64,000 bases of DNA from the NCBI RefSeq assembly GCF_022835695.1, contig NZ_BQUV01000001.1, positions 552,541 to 616,540 on the forward strand. Direction: 5' to 3'. Below, piece by piece: positions 51,013-60,491 of the stretch (position 1 is its first letter; the number at the start of each line of letters is the position of its first letter). Position numbers and translations under genes: made by a program. Origin of the DNA: Bradyrhizobium sp. Ce-3. GTDB lineage: Bacteria > Pseudomonadota > Alphaproteobacteria > Rhizobiales > Xanthobacteraceae. The notes below the pieces were generated by a model. It saw only the letters and a program-made list of their open reading frames with translations. It was not told the DNA's origin and did not search any database.

Positions 51013-51642
51013 TCAGTAGCAGGTCCCGGAATCCCCTCCGAGCCGGCCGCACCCTTCCCCGTTGGACTGTCGCCACTGCGTCGCCGCCAGCGGCTGCGTG
51101 CTCGCGTCCGCCGGCGCGGCCGCCAGCCTGCTGCGCTCTTCATCGAGCAGCTGCGAATGCAGCTTCTGAACCTGGACGTTTCGCTCCAGCAGGGACATCG
51201 TTCTCGCCTGGACCTGCTCCGCCAGCGCCTTGCGCAGCGCGTTCTCGCGATCGAGCAGCTCAGGAAACGGCAACAGCGGCCGTAGCGGCTCGGTGGCCTT
51301 GATCACGCATGACGCCCGCGCCACCGCCTGCGCGATCTGATCCGGAAACGCGTTACGGCATGCCGCGAGCGCGCCGCTCAGGTCGACGGTTGCCGGCGCC
51401 GGTGTCGTCTCCGTGATCGCCGGCTCCGGTGTCGCCGCCGTTGCCGGTGCGGTCTCCGTCTCGACGGTCTGGCGAGGAGCCCCGCAACACGGCAGCAGGA
51501 TACAGAGCGAGAGAGCCACCAGGGCTCTCGTGCGCTTTCGCCGGATCTCCGTGGCGCGATCCCCGGTGGGGCGCCCGATTGCTGCGTCAGTCACGACAGG
51601 CCCACCATCGCGAGACCACTCGCATCCCGCTGATACTGACAT
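51013..51642 (-). CDS. Hypothetical lipoprotein with coiled-coil region
   Basis: 209 residues from ATG 51642; an internal GTG sixteen codons later is an alternative start. A hydrophobic segment RALVALSLCILLPCC ends in a lipobox, giving a likely acylated Cys near residue 53. A Thr/Pro/Ala-rich linker follows, then a helical region (about 105-175) with heptad character including ENALRKALAEQVQARTMSLL. The end is Gly-rich with two Cys. No known domain. It lies 340 bp before the pilin operon on the same strand and may be a periplasmic spacer protein of the envelope. Confidence 0.6.
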   Translation of the reverse strand: MSVSAGCEWSRDGGPVVTDAAIGRPTGDRATEIRRKRTRALVALSLCILLPCCGAPRQTVETETAPATAATPEPAITETTPAPATVDLSGALAACRNAFPDQIAQAVARASCVIKATEPLRPLLPFPELLDRENALRKALAEQVQARTMSLLERNVQVQKLHSQLLDEERSRLAAAPADASTQPLAATQWRQSNGEGCGRLGGDSGTCY

Positions 51643-52412
51643 CACAACATCGAGCAATAGTCGATCGCGACCGGTTCGTGGATCAGCGAAGGAGAGACTT
51701 GTTGCGGCGGCGCCAGGAACGCGCGACCGCGCATCCAGGGCCGCCGGCACCACCAACCGTCCGGCAATCGGAGGACGAGACCCGTGTTCTCCCCAACGGC
51801 GCAATTCGCTGCGGCGAAACCTGCATCTGCAAAAAAGTGGTATCTCGAAATATCGCATCGGCACGAAATGGCGCCGCTATCCTCGATTGATTTTAGATGT
51901 AGTTTTGTTGACGACGCAATAGTCACCTCCGGCGCACGCCAACGGCACCGCTGCGCTGCATCATTGCCTGGCGTCGATGCGGTGCTCGCGTAACGAGCCA
52001 GCATTCGTTTGTTCTGTTTGTGGATATCAGGACTGGCGTTATGCGCTCACGGCCGATGCAGATCGATGCGCCACAGCGAGGATGTCTTCAGCGCTGAACG
52101 CCCCGGTGTGCATCATGAGCGCAAACGGCAGAATTCGCGGCAAATGACCACCGTTTCGTTTCCATGCGCGGGCCGGCCGCATCGCCCGGATCGCCACTTT
52201 ATCAACAGGCGCACGATCACCATGCACCCGCGGTGGCGAAAATTTTCGCTTCATCCTCGCCGAGTGGATGCTCTAGGATCAGACATTTCAAGTTGGGCGC
52301 GCGTGCGCTCGTTGAGTTTCAAGAACCGGAATTTCAAGAACCGGAATTTCAAGAACTGGAATTTTCAGAACCAAAGCGTACAGCGACTGATCCGGGCGTC
52401 ACGGGGCTTCAG
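51643..52412. other. Gene-free interval with start of an NYN gene at its right end
   Basis: About 770 bp without a credible gene: the crossing frames have no ribosome sites and no protein-like composition. Its A+T content rises near 51830-51910. The right end contains a 15-bp tandem repeat (52317-52376). Nothing else could be recognised. Confidence 0.5.
52317..52376 (+). repeat. 15-bp tandem repeat, three copies plus one degenerate
   Basis: The unit TTTCAAGAACCGGAA occurs at 52317-52331 and 52332-52346 exactly, at 52347-52361 with one change, and as a degenerate copy at 52362-52376. Because the unit is a multiple of three, every frame stays open through it. It ends 37 bp before the start of the NYN-domain gene. 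Confidence 0.85.
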
Positions 52413-52949
52413 ATGACCGATCGTATTGCACTCTTCATCGATGGCGCGAATCTGCATACCACGGTCAAGAACCTCGGCTTCGAGGTCGATTTCCGGCGAC
52501 TGCTCACGGAGTTCGGCAAGCATGGGCAGATCGTCCGTGCATATTTCTACACGGTCGTGAGAGACGACGACGAGTTCAGCAGCCTCCGGCCGCTGGTGGA
52601 TTGGCTCGACTACAACGGATATGCGGTCAGGAGAAAAACGGCCAGGCAGCACGACGACGGCGACGGTCGGCGGCGGATGAAGCGCAGCATCGGTATCGAG
52701 CTCGCGGTCGACGCGCTGGAGATCGCGCACCGCATCGACCACGCGTTCGTGTTCTCCGGCGATGGCGACCTGCGCGCCGTCGTCGAAGCCGTCAGGCGGA
52801 TGGGCGTCCGCGTCACCGTCGTTTCCAGTATTCGGACGAAACCCCCGATGATCGCCGATGAGCTTCGCAGGCACGCCGATGTCTTCGTCGAGATCGAGGG
52901 CCTCAGGTCATTGATCGAGCGTCCGCCGCATCCGATTGCGCCGGAGTGA
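52413..52949 (+). CDS. NYN-domain (LabA/DUF88-like) putative ribonuclease
   Basis: 178 residues from ATG 52413. The N-terminal DRIALFIDGANLHTTVKNLG has the first acidic residue of the PIN-like NYN fold; further acidic sites are in SIGIELAVDAL and FVFSGDGDLRAVVEAV, followed by GVRVTVVSS. This is the typical four-Asp pattern of LabA-like proteins, putative metal-dependent nucleases. The open frame continues upstream through the 15-bp repeat, which would add FQEPE-type repeats if an upstream non-ATG start were used. The gene stands alone. Confidence 0.85.
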   Translation: MTDRIALFIDGANLHTTVKNLGFEVDFRRLLTEFGKHGQIVRAYFYTVVRDDDEFSSLRPLVDWLDYNGYAVRRKTARQHDDGDGRRRMKRSIGIELAVDALEIAHRIDHAFVFSGDGDLRAVVEAVRRMGVRVTVVSSIRTKPPMIADELRRHADVFVEIEGLRSLIERPPHPIAPE

Positions 52950-53084
52950 CGACGCTTGCCCGACATTGCCCGCCAGGCTCGCCCGCAAACCCGAGCGCAG
53001 CGCGACGTCCGTACATCACCGAGTTGCGCGGCCCGGTGCGAGACTTCAGTATGATCCCGGCGCAACTGCGGGAGGGGAGAACCA

Positions 53085-53540
53085 ATGTGGCGGTCGATCG
53101 GCTGCCTGGTGTTGCTGCTGGCAACGACGAGCGCGGCGATGGCTGCGCCTTCCAGGTTCACCTGTGACACACCGCGGGGCAAGCGGGTCGAGCCCGGCGC
53201 CTCCGGCAAAGGCAACGACGTGCAGTGGATCGAGGACGATCTGGAGACGGTCCGGCCTGCCGTGGTGATCGATGGCGAAACCTTCACGGTCACCTGGGGA
53301 ACGTCGGTCGCGGCGGAAGGCAAGGGAGCCAAGCTGACGACCTACGTCTTCGCGGCCGCCCACCGGACCGCGGCATCGATCTTCGCGACCCGCGTGGACG
53401 AGTCCACCGCCGAGATCTTCCGGTTCTATTTTGGCAGCAAGGCGCTCTACAAGATGACCAGCCGGCTGGAAGGTCCTTCGCCCGACCCGAAGGCGGCACC
53501 CTTCGTTGCAACCTACCTTGCGACCTGCCGCGAGCAGTAG
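53085..53540 (+). CDS. Secreted hypothetical protein
   Basis: 151 residues with GGGAGGGGAG upstream of ATG 53085. The signal peptide (SIGCLVLLLATTSAAMAA) leads to a mature protein of about 130 residues with two cysteines (FTCDTP and ATCREQ) placed near the two ends, which may form a disulfide. The middle is beta-rich (PAVVIDGETFTVTWGTS, KLTTYVFAAAHRTA). I do not recognise the family. A periplasmic location is likely. Confidence 0.75.
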   Translation: MWRSIGCLVLLLATTSAAMAAPSRFTCDTPRGKRVEPGASGKGNDVQWIEDDLETVRPAVVIDGETFTVTWGTSVAAEGKGAKLTTYVFAAAHRTAASIFATRVDESTAEIFRFYFGSKALYKMTSRLEGPSPDPKAAPFVATYLATCREQ

Positions 53541-53797
53541 GCATTGGCCTCCGCATTAAGGCAAACTTAACTGTTCCAAACGCCGGTGTTGCCGTCCAGC
53601 ATCAGCCGACGAGCTCACCCAACGACACCCAAATCATTGAATTTTAATAGAAATATAGATATTCCCGACGACCTGCAGCTGATGGCTCCGCCTCACTTAG
53701 GGCTGCTGTGTGGCTGAAATGTCATAGGTCGCGGAACCGTCCTTTGTTAGCCTTGATGGATTCTTAGGTAATTTTTTTGCGAGTAGGGGCGGAAATT

Positions 53798-55510
53798 ATG
53801 AGATCGGCATACACGGTAGTCGCGTGCCTCTGCCTGGCGGCAACGTCAGCGCGTGCCGAGGTCTATTCCATCAACGATGCCTTGCGTCAGGCCATGCTGA
53901 CCAACCCGGGCGTGGGCGAGGCTTCCGCGAACCGGCGCGCGACCGAAAGCGAGCTGAGACAGACGCAGAGCACGTTGCTGCCGCAGGTGCGTGTCGACGC
54001 CAGCTACGGGCCGGAGAAATTCGATCAGCCGCCTGGAGTCATCAATACCCTGCAGTCCCCCACCGTCGGATCGGGACCGTGGCGCAACGGCAGCCAGGAA
54101 TCGGTGGTGGTGCGCCAGCTGCTCTGGGACGGCTTCTCGTCGATCTACGACGTCTGGCGCCAGACCGCGCGCGTCAATGCGGCCGCCTCCCGCGTCAAGG
54201 AGCGGACCGAGCTGCTGGCCCTCGACGCCGCCGAAGGCTACATGGACGTCGTGCGCTACATCCGGCTGGTCAGCCTCGCCCAGCAGAACGTCGCCAATCA
54301 CGAGAAGATCTTCGCCAACGTGAACTCGCGCTTCTCGGGCGGCCGCGCCGGCGAAGGCGACCTTGAGCAGGCGCGCGAGCGCGTCGAGAGCGCGCGTGCG
54401 GCACTCGCCGAATTCCAGCGCAGCCTCGATGATGCGAGGGCGAAGTACCGCAAGGTCGTCGGCCTCGAGCCGATCAACGTTCGCTTCCCCAGCCCCCTCG
54501 CCGGTCTGCCGCACAGCCGCGACGAAGCGCTGGCCACCACGCTGCGCTTCAATTCGACGATCGCAGCGGCGCAGTCCGACGCCGATGCCGCCAAGCATGC
54601 GTTCAAGGCGACCGACGGCACGTTCGGCCCGAAGTTCTATCTCGAGGGACGCGCGACCCACTACGACAACTCGTTCCCCTACGTGACGGCTCCCGGAAAC
54701 CCCGCCGTGACGCATGAGGACTACAGCGGCAAGGTGGTGATGTCGTGGGACATCTTCCGCGGCGGCCAGGATGCCTGGAACCGGTCGGAAAAGGCCGAGC
54801 GCTACACCGAAGCCACCATGCGCCACGCGCGCCTGCAGCGCGACGCCTATGAATCGATCGACAAGGCATGGAATGCCCGTACGATTACGGCGACGCGTAT
54901 CGCGGCGCTGTCGCGCCAGCTTGAAGCGGACCGCAAGACCATCGCGGCCTTCCAGAAGGAATACGAGCTCGGCCAGCGCTCGCTGATCGACCTGCTGAAC
55001 GCGCAGAACCAGTTCTTCAACGCGTCGGTCTCGCTCACCTCCGCCCGCAGTGTCGTCGTGTTCGCCGACTATCAGCTGCTGGCCGCGATGGGGACCTTGA
55101 TCGAGTATCTGAAGGCTCCGCCGCCGGTCGACGCCGCGCCGACCGATATGCTGTCGATCGGCCTGCCCCGCTACTCGTTCCCCACCCTGCGCGTGAATCT
55201 CCCGCAGACCGGGTCCGAGCCGCTGCACGTCGCCGTGCCCGCCCCCGTCGCTTCGGTCCGCCCCGCCAGGGGCTATAAGGACGCCAATGCGGCAGCCCAG
55301 CCCAAGGATGCCGGCTTTGCCGACCGCTTCACCGGCGCCACCACGACGGCGTCGGTGCCGGGCTCCTCGGAATGGATGCAGCAGCAGAAGAACGCCGCGG
55401 ACGGCCCGAACGTCATTTACGCCGACCCGTCGGTCACGGCGAATTCGAGCTCCTACGCATCGACCAAGCCCCACTGGCTGCTGTCGGCGTTCCCGAGCTC
55501 GGCTCAATAG
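53798..55510 (+). CDS. TolC-family outer-membrane channel of type I secretion
   Basis: 570 residues from ATG 53798. A signal peptide (VVACLCLAATSARA) is followed by two outer-membrane-efflux domains: NDALRQAMLTNPGVGEASAN opens the first, and NSTIAAAQSDADAAKHAFK the second, with ELGQRSLIDLLNAQNQFFNA as the conserved C-terminal part. An extra about 100-residue Pro/Ala/Ser-rich tail extends beyond the usual TolC length (about 450-490). It precedes the ABC and HlyD-like genes after a hairpin terminator, so it is its own transcription unit for the same export machine (LapE-type role). Confidence 0.92.
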   Translation: MRSAYTVVACLCLAATSARAEVYSINDALRQAMLTNPGVGEASANRRATESELRQTQSTLLPQVRVDASYGPEKFDQPPGVINTLQSPTVGSGPWRNGSQESVVVRQLLWDGFSSIYDVWRQTARVNAAASRVKERTELLALDAAEGYMDVVRYIRLVSLAQQNVANHEKIFANVNSRFSGGRAGEGDLEQARERVESARAALAEFQRSLDDARAKYRKVVGLEPINVRFPSPLAGLPHSRDEALATTLRFNSTIAAAQSDADAAKHAFKATDGTFGPKFYLEGRATHYDNSFPYVTAPGNPAVTHEDYSGKVVMSWDIFRGGQDAWNRSEKAERYTEATMRHARLQRDAYESIDKAWNARTITATRIAALSRQLEADRKTIAAFQKEYELGQRSLIDLLNAQNQFFNASVSLTSARSVVVFADYQLLAAMGTLIEYLKAPPPVDAAPTDMLSIGLPRYSFPTLRVNLPQTGSEPLHVAVPAPVASVRPARGYKDANAAAQPKDAGFADRFTGATTTASVPGSSEWMQQQKNAADGPNVIYADPSVTANSSSYASTKPHWLLSAFPSSAQ

Positions 55511-55539
55511 CAGCCGGCAACCAAAGGTCAGAACTTCAG

Positions 55540-55564
55540 AAAGGGCCCCAAATCGGGGCCCTTT
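55540..55564 (+). terminator. Hairpin terminator after the TolC-family gene
   Basis: A perfect 10-bp stem AAAGGGCCCC/GGGGCCCTTT with a 5-base loop lies 30 bp after the stop codon. It lacks a strong T tract beyond the TTT of the stem, so it may be partly leaky toward the secretion genes. Confidence 0.8.
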
Positions 55565-55667
55565 CGATTCCCGTATTAATACTTAAAGCAAGTTTCGCTG
55601 ATTTTGTTCGCTGTTTGTTGTAGTCTCGCCGAAATCATCGAATGCGATTTCTGTATTTCCATTTTGG

Positions 55668-57932
55668 TTGTCGAGGTTTCAGTTGTTGTTTCGAACCCCC
55701 AGCGCGGCGGCTGACGCCGTCCGCCCTTCGCCGGATGCCGCAATTTCAAAGCCTGCCGCGACAAGTCGGCCGCGCACTCTGGGCGACGATCCCCTCACCA
55801 CGTCACTGACTTATCTCGCCGCGCATCACGGCCGCGCGGTCAGCCGCGAAGCTCTCCTCGGCGGACTTCCGATCACGGACGGCCGCTTGTCGGTTTCGCT
55901 CTACGATCGCGCGGCCAGACGCGCGGGCCTGGAGACCGAAGCCGTCAAGCGCGACATTTCCGACATTCCCGCGCTGGTCTTGCCGGCTGTCCTCATCATG
56001 AAGGACGGCTCTGCACTTATCCTGCTGGGTGTCGATCCCGCGAACAAGTCGGTCAGGATCGTTGATCCGGCGACGCCGAACGCCCCGCGCATTGCCGACG
56101 TTGCCTCGATCGCCACGGACTACACCGGCTACGCGTTCCTGGTGAGAAGCGCAGCGCAAGCCGACCCGCGCGCCGCCGCCGCCGGAGACATCCCCAAGAG
56201 CCATTGGTTCTGGTCGGTGGTGAAGACGCACTGGCGCAGCTACGGGCACATCGCGATCGCGGCCTTCCTGACCAATATCCTGGCGCTGGCAACGCCGCTG
56301 TTCACGATGAGCGTCTATGACCGCGTCATCCCCAACGGCGCTATTCCATCCTTGATCGCGCTCTCGATCGGCATGGGGCTCGGAATCCTGTTCGATTTCA
56401 TCTTCCGCATGGTCCGCAGCCGCATGATCGACGTGACCGGCAAGACCATCGACGTCGTGCTCGCCGCCAACATCTTCGAGCATGTGATGGCCGTGAAGAT
56501 GGCTCAGCGGCCGACCTCGGTCGGCATCATCGCCAACCAGCTCCGCGATTTCGACTCGGTGCGCGAATTCTTCACGTCCGGCAGCGTGGTCTCGGCGACC
56601 GACCTGCTGTTTGCCATCCTGTTTGTCGGGGTGCTGTTCATCATCGCCGGACCGCTGGCCTGGATCCCGCTGATCATGCTGCCGCTCGTCATGCTGATCG
56701 GCTTCCTGCTGCAGCGCCCGCTCGACCGCGCGATGAAGCGCCTGCAGGCCGAATCGGCCGCCCGGCACGGCGTGCTGGTCGAATCGCTGTCGAGCCTCGA
56801 AACCGTCCGCGCGACCGGCGCCGAGGCGCGCATGCAGACCTTGTGGGAGCGTTCGGTCGCGGCGACCGCCCGATCCGGCGAGGACGTTCACTTCTGGTCG
56901 TCGATGTCGCTGACCAGCGCGAGCACCGCCCAGCAGGTCACCAGCCTGCTGCTGGTCATCGTCGGCATCTTCCTGATCCTCGACGGCAAGCTCAGCGTCG
57001 GCGCGCTGGTCGCGGCAAACATGCTGGCCGGCCGCATCCTGGCGCCGATCGCCGGCATCGCCTCTGTCATCACCAAGGGAACGCAGACATTGTCGTCGCT
57101 CAAGGCGATCGACCGCATCATGTCGATCGAGCGCGAGCGATCGCCGACCCGATCCTATGTCGCAAGGCGGATCGACGACGGCAAGGTCGCCTTCGAGAAC
57201 GTGTCGTTCGCCTACCCCAACGCCCCGGGCAACGCGCTCGAGAAAGTCAGCTTCACGATCGAGGGCGGAGAGCGTGTCGGCATCATCGGCCGGGTCGGAT
57301 CGGGCAAGACCACGGTCGGCCGGTTGCTGCTCGGATTTTACGAGCCGAAGGAAGGCCGCATCATGGTCGATGGCGTGGACTCGCGCCAATACGACCCCTC
57401 GGACCTGCGCGCCGGCATCGGCTTTGCGATGCAGGATACCGACCTGTTCTACGGCAAGCTGCGGGACAACATCGCCCTCGGCAAGCCGGAGGCGACCGAC
57501 GAGGAGATCCTGCTTGCCGCGCGGCTCTCCGGCGTCGAGAGCTTCATTGCCGGCCATCCGATGGGCTACGACATGCCGATCTCCGAAGGCGGCCGCAGCC
57601 TGTCGGGCGGCCAGAAGCAGGCCATCGGGCTCGCGCGGGTCCTGATCCGCAAACCCCGCGTGCTGTTTCTCGACGAGCCGACCGCGCACTTCGATATTCG
57701 CAGCGAGCAGGAATTCCTTGAACGTCTCAAGGGGCTCCGCGACGAGCGCATGACCATCATCATCTCGACCCATCGTCTGTCGTTGCTGAACATGGTCGAT
57801 CGCCTGCTGCTGTTCGACAATGGCCGCCTGGTCGCCGACGGCCCGCGCGACAAGGTGCTCGCTTTGCTCCAGGGCAAGCCCGCGTCGACGGCTCCGGCGC
57901 CCGAAAATACGATCCAGCCGAAATCTGCATAA
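55668..57932 (+). CDS. Type I secretion ABC transporter (permease and ATPase, LapB-like)
   Basis: About 754 residues. The start is uncertain: TTG 55668 is used here because no ATG or clear ribosome site is found before the conserved part. Residues about 40-165 are a C39-like domain without a catalytic cysteine, as in HlyB/LapB, so it docks but does not cut substrate. Five to six membrane segments follow (about 185-470). The ATPase has Walker A GRVGSGKTTVGR, signature LSGGQKQAIGLARVLI and Walker B VLFLDEPTAHFD. It exports a large RTX adhesin with the HlyD-like protein 12 bp downstream. Confidence 0.9.
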   Translation: MSRFQLLFRTPSAAADAVRPSPDAAISKPAATSRPRTLGDDPLTTSLTYLAAHHGRAVSREALLGGLPITDGRLSVSLYDRAARRAGLETEAVKRDISDIPALVLPAVLIMKDGSALILLGVDPANKSVRIVDPATPNAPRIADVASIATDYTGYAFLVRSAAQADPRAAAAGDIPKSHWFWSVVKTHWRSYGHIAIAAFLTNILALATPLFTMSVYDRVIPNGAIPSLIALSIGMGLGILFDFIFRMVRSRMIDVTGKTIDVVLAANIFEHVMAVKMAQRPTSVGIIANQLRDFDSVREFFTSGSVVSATDLLFAILFVGVLFIIAGPLAWIPLIMLPLVMLIGFLLQRPLDRAMKRLQAESAARHGVLVESLSSLETVRATGAEARMQTLWERSVAATARSGEDVHFWSSMSLTSASTAQQVTSLLLVIVGIFLILDGKLSVGALVAANMLAGRILAPIAGIASVITKGTQTLSSLKAIDRIMSIERERSPTRSYVARRIDDGKVAFENVSFAYPNAPGNALEKVSFTIEGGERVGIIGRVGSGKTTVGRLLLGFYEPKEGRIMVDGVDSRQYDPSDLRAGIGFAMQDTDLFYGKLRDNIALGKPEATDEEILLAARLSGVESFIAGHPMGYDMPISEGGRSLSGGQKQAIGLARVLIRKPRVLFLDEPTAHFDIRSEQEFLERLKGLRDERMTIIISTHRLSLLNMVDRLLLFDNGRLVADGPRDKVLALLQGKPASTAPAPENTIQPKSA

Positions 57933-57944
57933 CGAGCAAATATT

Positions 57945-59195
57945 ATGGCGTCTTCCGATTTTGCCTTTGCAAACGACATCCGGTCCGCGGCGCTGCTGCG
58001 CACGCCCCGCACCTCCCGCATGCTGCTGTGGACGTCCTGCGCGCTGCTGGCGACGTTTGTGGTCTGGGCGCATTTCGCGGTGCTCGACGAGGTCAAGCGC
58101 GGCACCGGCCGCGTGGTACCGTCGCGGCAGATGCAGGTGGTGCAATCGCTCGAAGGCGGCATCGTCGGCGACATCCTGGTGCGCGAAGGCGACATCGTTC
58201 AGCAGGGACAGTCCCTGATGCGCATCGAGGACACCAAGTTCGCCTCCGAGTTCGGCGAAATCCGCGAGCGCCGCGCCGCGATGACGGCGCGGGTGGCCCG
58301 CCTCGACGCCGAGGCGCGCGGCCGCAGCGAGCTCAGTTTCCCGGACGATCTCGACAAGATGGTGCCCGCCGCCGTCGCGACCGAGACCAGCGTGTTCAAG
58401 ATGCGCGGTCAGAAGGTCGCGCAGGACATCGACGTGCTCAACCAGCAGGTCACCCGCCTCTCCGGCTCGCTGAAGCTGCTGGAACGGGAGCAGACCCTGA
58501 CACGCAAACTGTATGATCAGAAGGTGGTGCCCGAGATCGAGATGCTACGGCTCGACCGGCAGGCCACCGAAATGAAGGGACAACTGGCCGAGGCGCAGTC
58601 GAAGATCGCGAACATCACCGCATCATTCCGTTCGCAGGCCGATGAAGACCTCGCCAAATCGCGTGCCGACCTCGCCGTGCTCGACGAGAACATCAAGTCC
58701 GCCCAGGACCGGGTGCGCCGCACCGATCTGAAGGCGCCGGTCCACGGCATCGTCAACAAGTTGAACATCAGCACGATCGGTGCCGTGGTGCAGCCCGGCG
58801 CCAATCTGATGGACATCGTGCCACTGGACGACACGCTGCTGGTGGAGGGGCGGATCCGTCCGCAGGACATCGCCTTCATCCGTCCCGATCAGGATGCGGT
58901 GGTGAAGATCAGCGCCTATGATTCCTCGGTCTACGGGCACCTGAAGGGCAAGGTCGAGCGCATCAGCGCCGACACCATCGTCGACGACAAGGCGGAAAAG
59001 ACCGAACGTCAGGAGACTTTCTACCGGGTCATGGTACGCACCGATAAGAACCATCTCGGCACCGAGCAGCATCCGCTGCCGATCATTCCGGGCATGGTGA
59101 CCACGGTGGAAGTCCTGACCGGCGAGAAGTCCGTGCTGGACTACATCATCAAGCCCGCCCGCCTGCTGCGCGACGAGGCGCTTCGCGAACGCTGA
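57945..59195 (+). CDS. Type I secretion membrane-fusion protein (HlyD family, LapC-like)
   Basis: 416 residues. One N-terminal membrane segment (MLLWTSCALLATFVVWAHFA) precedes the split biotinyl-lipoyl domain (RQMQVVQSLEGGIVGDILVR and PVHGIVNKLNISTIGAVVQP), with a long helical hairpin (about 105-265) in between. The C-terminal beta-barrel part ends in GMVTTVEVLTGEKSVLDYI, the HlyD-type hallmark. It connects the inner-membrane ABC protein with the TolC-type channel. It follows the ABC gene by 12 bp and is cotranscribed. Confidence 0.93.
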   Translation: MASSDFAFANDIRSAALLRTPRTSRMLLWTSCALLATFVVWAHFAVLDEVKRGTGRVVPSRQMQVVQSLEGGIVGDILVREGDIVQQGQSLMRIEDTKFASEFGEIRERRAAMTARVARLDAEARGRSELSFPDDLDKMVPAAVATETSVFKMRGQKVAQDIDVLNQQVTRLSGSLKLLEREQTLTRKLYDQKVVPEIEMLRLDRQATEMKGQLAEAQSKIANITASFRSQADEDLAKSRADLAVLDENIKSAQDRVRRTDLKAPVHGIVNKLNISTIGAVVQPGANLMDIVPLDDTLLVEGRIRPQDIAFIRPDQDAVVKISAYDSSVYGHLKGKVERISADTIVDDKAEKTERQETFYRVMVRTDKNHLGTEQHPLPIIPGMVTTVEVLTGEKSVLDYIIKPARLLRDEALRER

Positions 59196-59265
59196 TCGGG
59201 GCCACGGCTTGCGTGGTTAACCGATCATGACCTGCGGTCGTTCAATTTCGAACGAACCGGCAAAC

Positions 59266-59296
59266 CCTGGATTGACCGCCTTCGCGACAATCCAGG
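59266..59296 (+). terminator. Hairpin after the HlyD-like gene, possible terminator
   Basis: A perfect 9-bp inverted repeat CCTGGATTG/CAATCCAGG with a 13-base loop lies 70 bp after the stop codon and 120 bp before the LapG-like gene. No T tract follows, so termination is uncertain. A shorter inverted repeat CGTTC-N6-GAACG at 59239-59254 lies just before it and could be a regulator site. Confidence 0.4.
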
Positions 59297-59415
59297 TCAC
59301 GGCCCCCTCCACTTAACCCGGCTTAAGCGGCCACGGCGCCAGTCTGCGTCCCGATAACAGCGGGGACGCAGATCGACGCACAGACGTTGACGATCCCCGG
59401 CATTGGGGACGTCAT

Positions 59416-60429
59416 ATGAAGTCGGTGAAGTTGGCCGCGTCGGCGCTGATCGCCGTGGCCGCATTTTCAATAAGTCTTTGCACAGCGTCATCCGCATTTG
59501 CCGCGGACGAACTCTCCATCGGCACGCCAACCGGCGAGCTCGCGCCGGCGTCGGACGCCGCATCGAACCGCCCGCCCGCCACCTTCTTCACCATCACCGA
59601 CGTGCTCGCCAAGCTCGACCGGCAGCGCGGCCGCGGTCCGAACGCCGTTCGCACCGCCTCGCTGACGCCGCAGAATACCGCGACCGATGCATTGCCCGCG
59701 GCGAAGCCGCTGCCACCTGTCGGTGCCGAGCCGTTTGGCCTGTTCACCTTCCGCGCACCGGAAAACGGCCTGTGGCGCAAATGGCGCGGCCTCGAAGCCG
59801 ATCTCGCCAAGGAACGGACCGTGCTCGAGCAATGCCGGGAGAACGCCACCGGCTGCCCGTCCAATGCCGCGCAATTCCTCCGCCTGATCAATGCGGTCAA
59901 ATCCAAGTCCGGACGCGAGCGGCTGGATGAGGCCAATCGCGGCGTCAACCAGGCGGTCCGCTATGTCAGCGACTTCGCCCAGCACGGCGAGGCCGATCGC
60001 TGGACCGCCCCGCTCGCCACCTTCGCGACCGGCAAGGGCGATTGCGAGGACTACGCGATCGCGAAATACATTGCGCTCAGCGAGGCGGGCTTTGCCCGCG
60101 AGGATCTGCGCCTGGTGCTGGGCCGCGATCGCGCCATCCGCCAGGATCATGCCGTGCTGGCGGCACGGATGGACGGCCATTGGCTGATCCTGGACAGCCG
60201 CCGCTCCGAACTGATCGACGACGGCGAGCTCGACAACTTCACGCCGATGTTTGCCATCAACGAGCACGGCGTGCAGCTGTTCGCGGCGCCCTACGCCAAG
60301 CGGTTGCCGCTCGGCGACGCGTTCGACGCGGCACCGGCGGCCGCCAATGCGGCAGAGGCTGAATGGACCGGCGTCGAGCCGCTCGAGGCCGCAGAGCCAC
60401 TCCCGGGCTTCCTGCCCGTGCTGATGTAG
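59416..60429 (+). CDS. LapG-like periplasmic transglutaminase-type cysteine protease
   Basis: 337 residues with a signal peptide (LIAVAAFSISLCTASSAFA). The bacterial transglutaminase-like cysteine proteinase (BTLCP) triad is intact: C210 in GKGDCEDYAIAKY, H245 in RQDHAVLAAR and D260 in HWLILDSRR. A roughly 100-residue low-complexity segment precedes the catalytic domain, and a Pro/Ala-rich tail follows. In Pseudomonas LapG cuts the adhesin LapA at a di-alanine site and frees the cell from a surface when c-di-GMP falls. Here the gene sits between the type I exporter and a giant RTX adhesin. No LapD-type receptor gene is in the window. Confidence 0.88.
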   Translation: MKSVKLAASALIAVAAFSISLCTASSAFAADELSIGTPTGELAPASDAASNRPPATFFTITDVLAKLDRQRGRGPNAVRTASLTPQNTATDALPAAKPLPPVGAEPFGLFTFRAPENGLWRKWRGLEADLAKERTVLEQCRENATGCPSNAAQFLRLINAVKSKSGRERLDEANRGVNQAVRYVSDFAQHGEADRWTAPLATFATGKGDCEDYAIAKYIALSEAGFAREDLRLVLGRDRAIRQDHAVLAARMDGHWLILDSRRSELIDDGELDNFTPMFAINEHGVQLFAAPYAKRLPLGDAFDAAPAAANAAEAEWTGVEPLEAAEPLPGFLPVLM

Positions 60430-60443
60430 CTGCGAACAAAAAC

Positions 60444-60472
60444 AAACCCCGCCGAAAAATTCGGCGGGGTTT
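60444..60472. terminator. Bidirectional terminator between the LapG-like and adhesin genes
   Basis: A 13-bp stem AAACCCCGCCGAA/TTCGGCGGGGTTT with a 3-base loop lies between two convergent genes. T-rich runs follow on both sides (ATTTTTC on plus, GTTTTTGTT on minus), so it can end transcription from either direction. Confidence 0.9.
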
Positions 60473-60491
60473 GCAGATTTTTCAGGGCCGA

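Noticed and set aside
55803-58145. 780-codon minus-strand ORF opposite the secretion ABC gene
   Set aside because: Antisense shadow; the sense strand has intact Walker motifs and family length.
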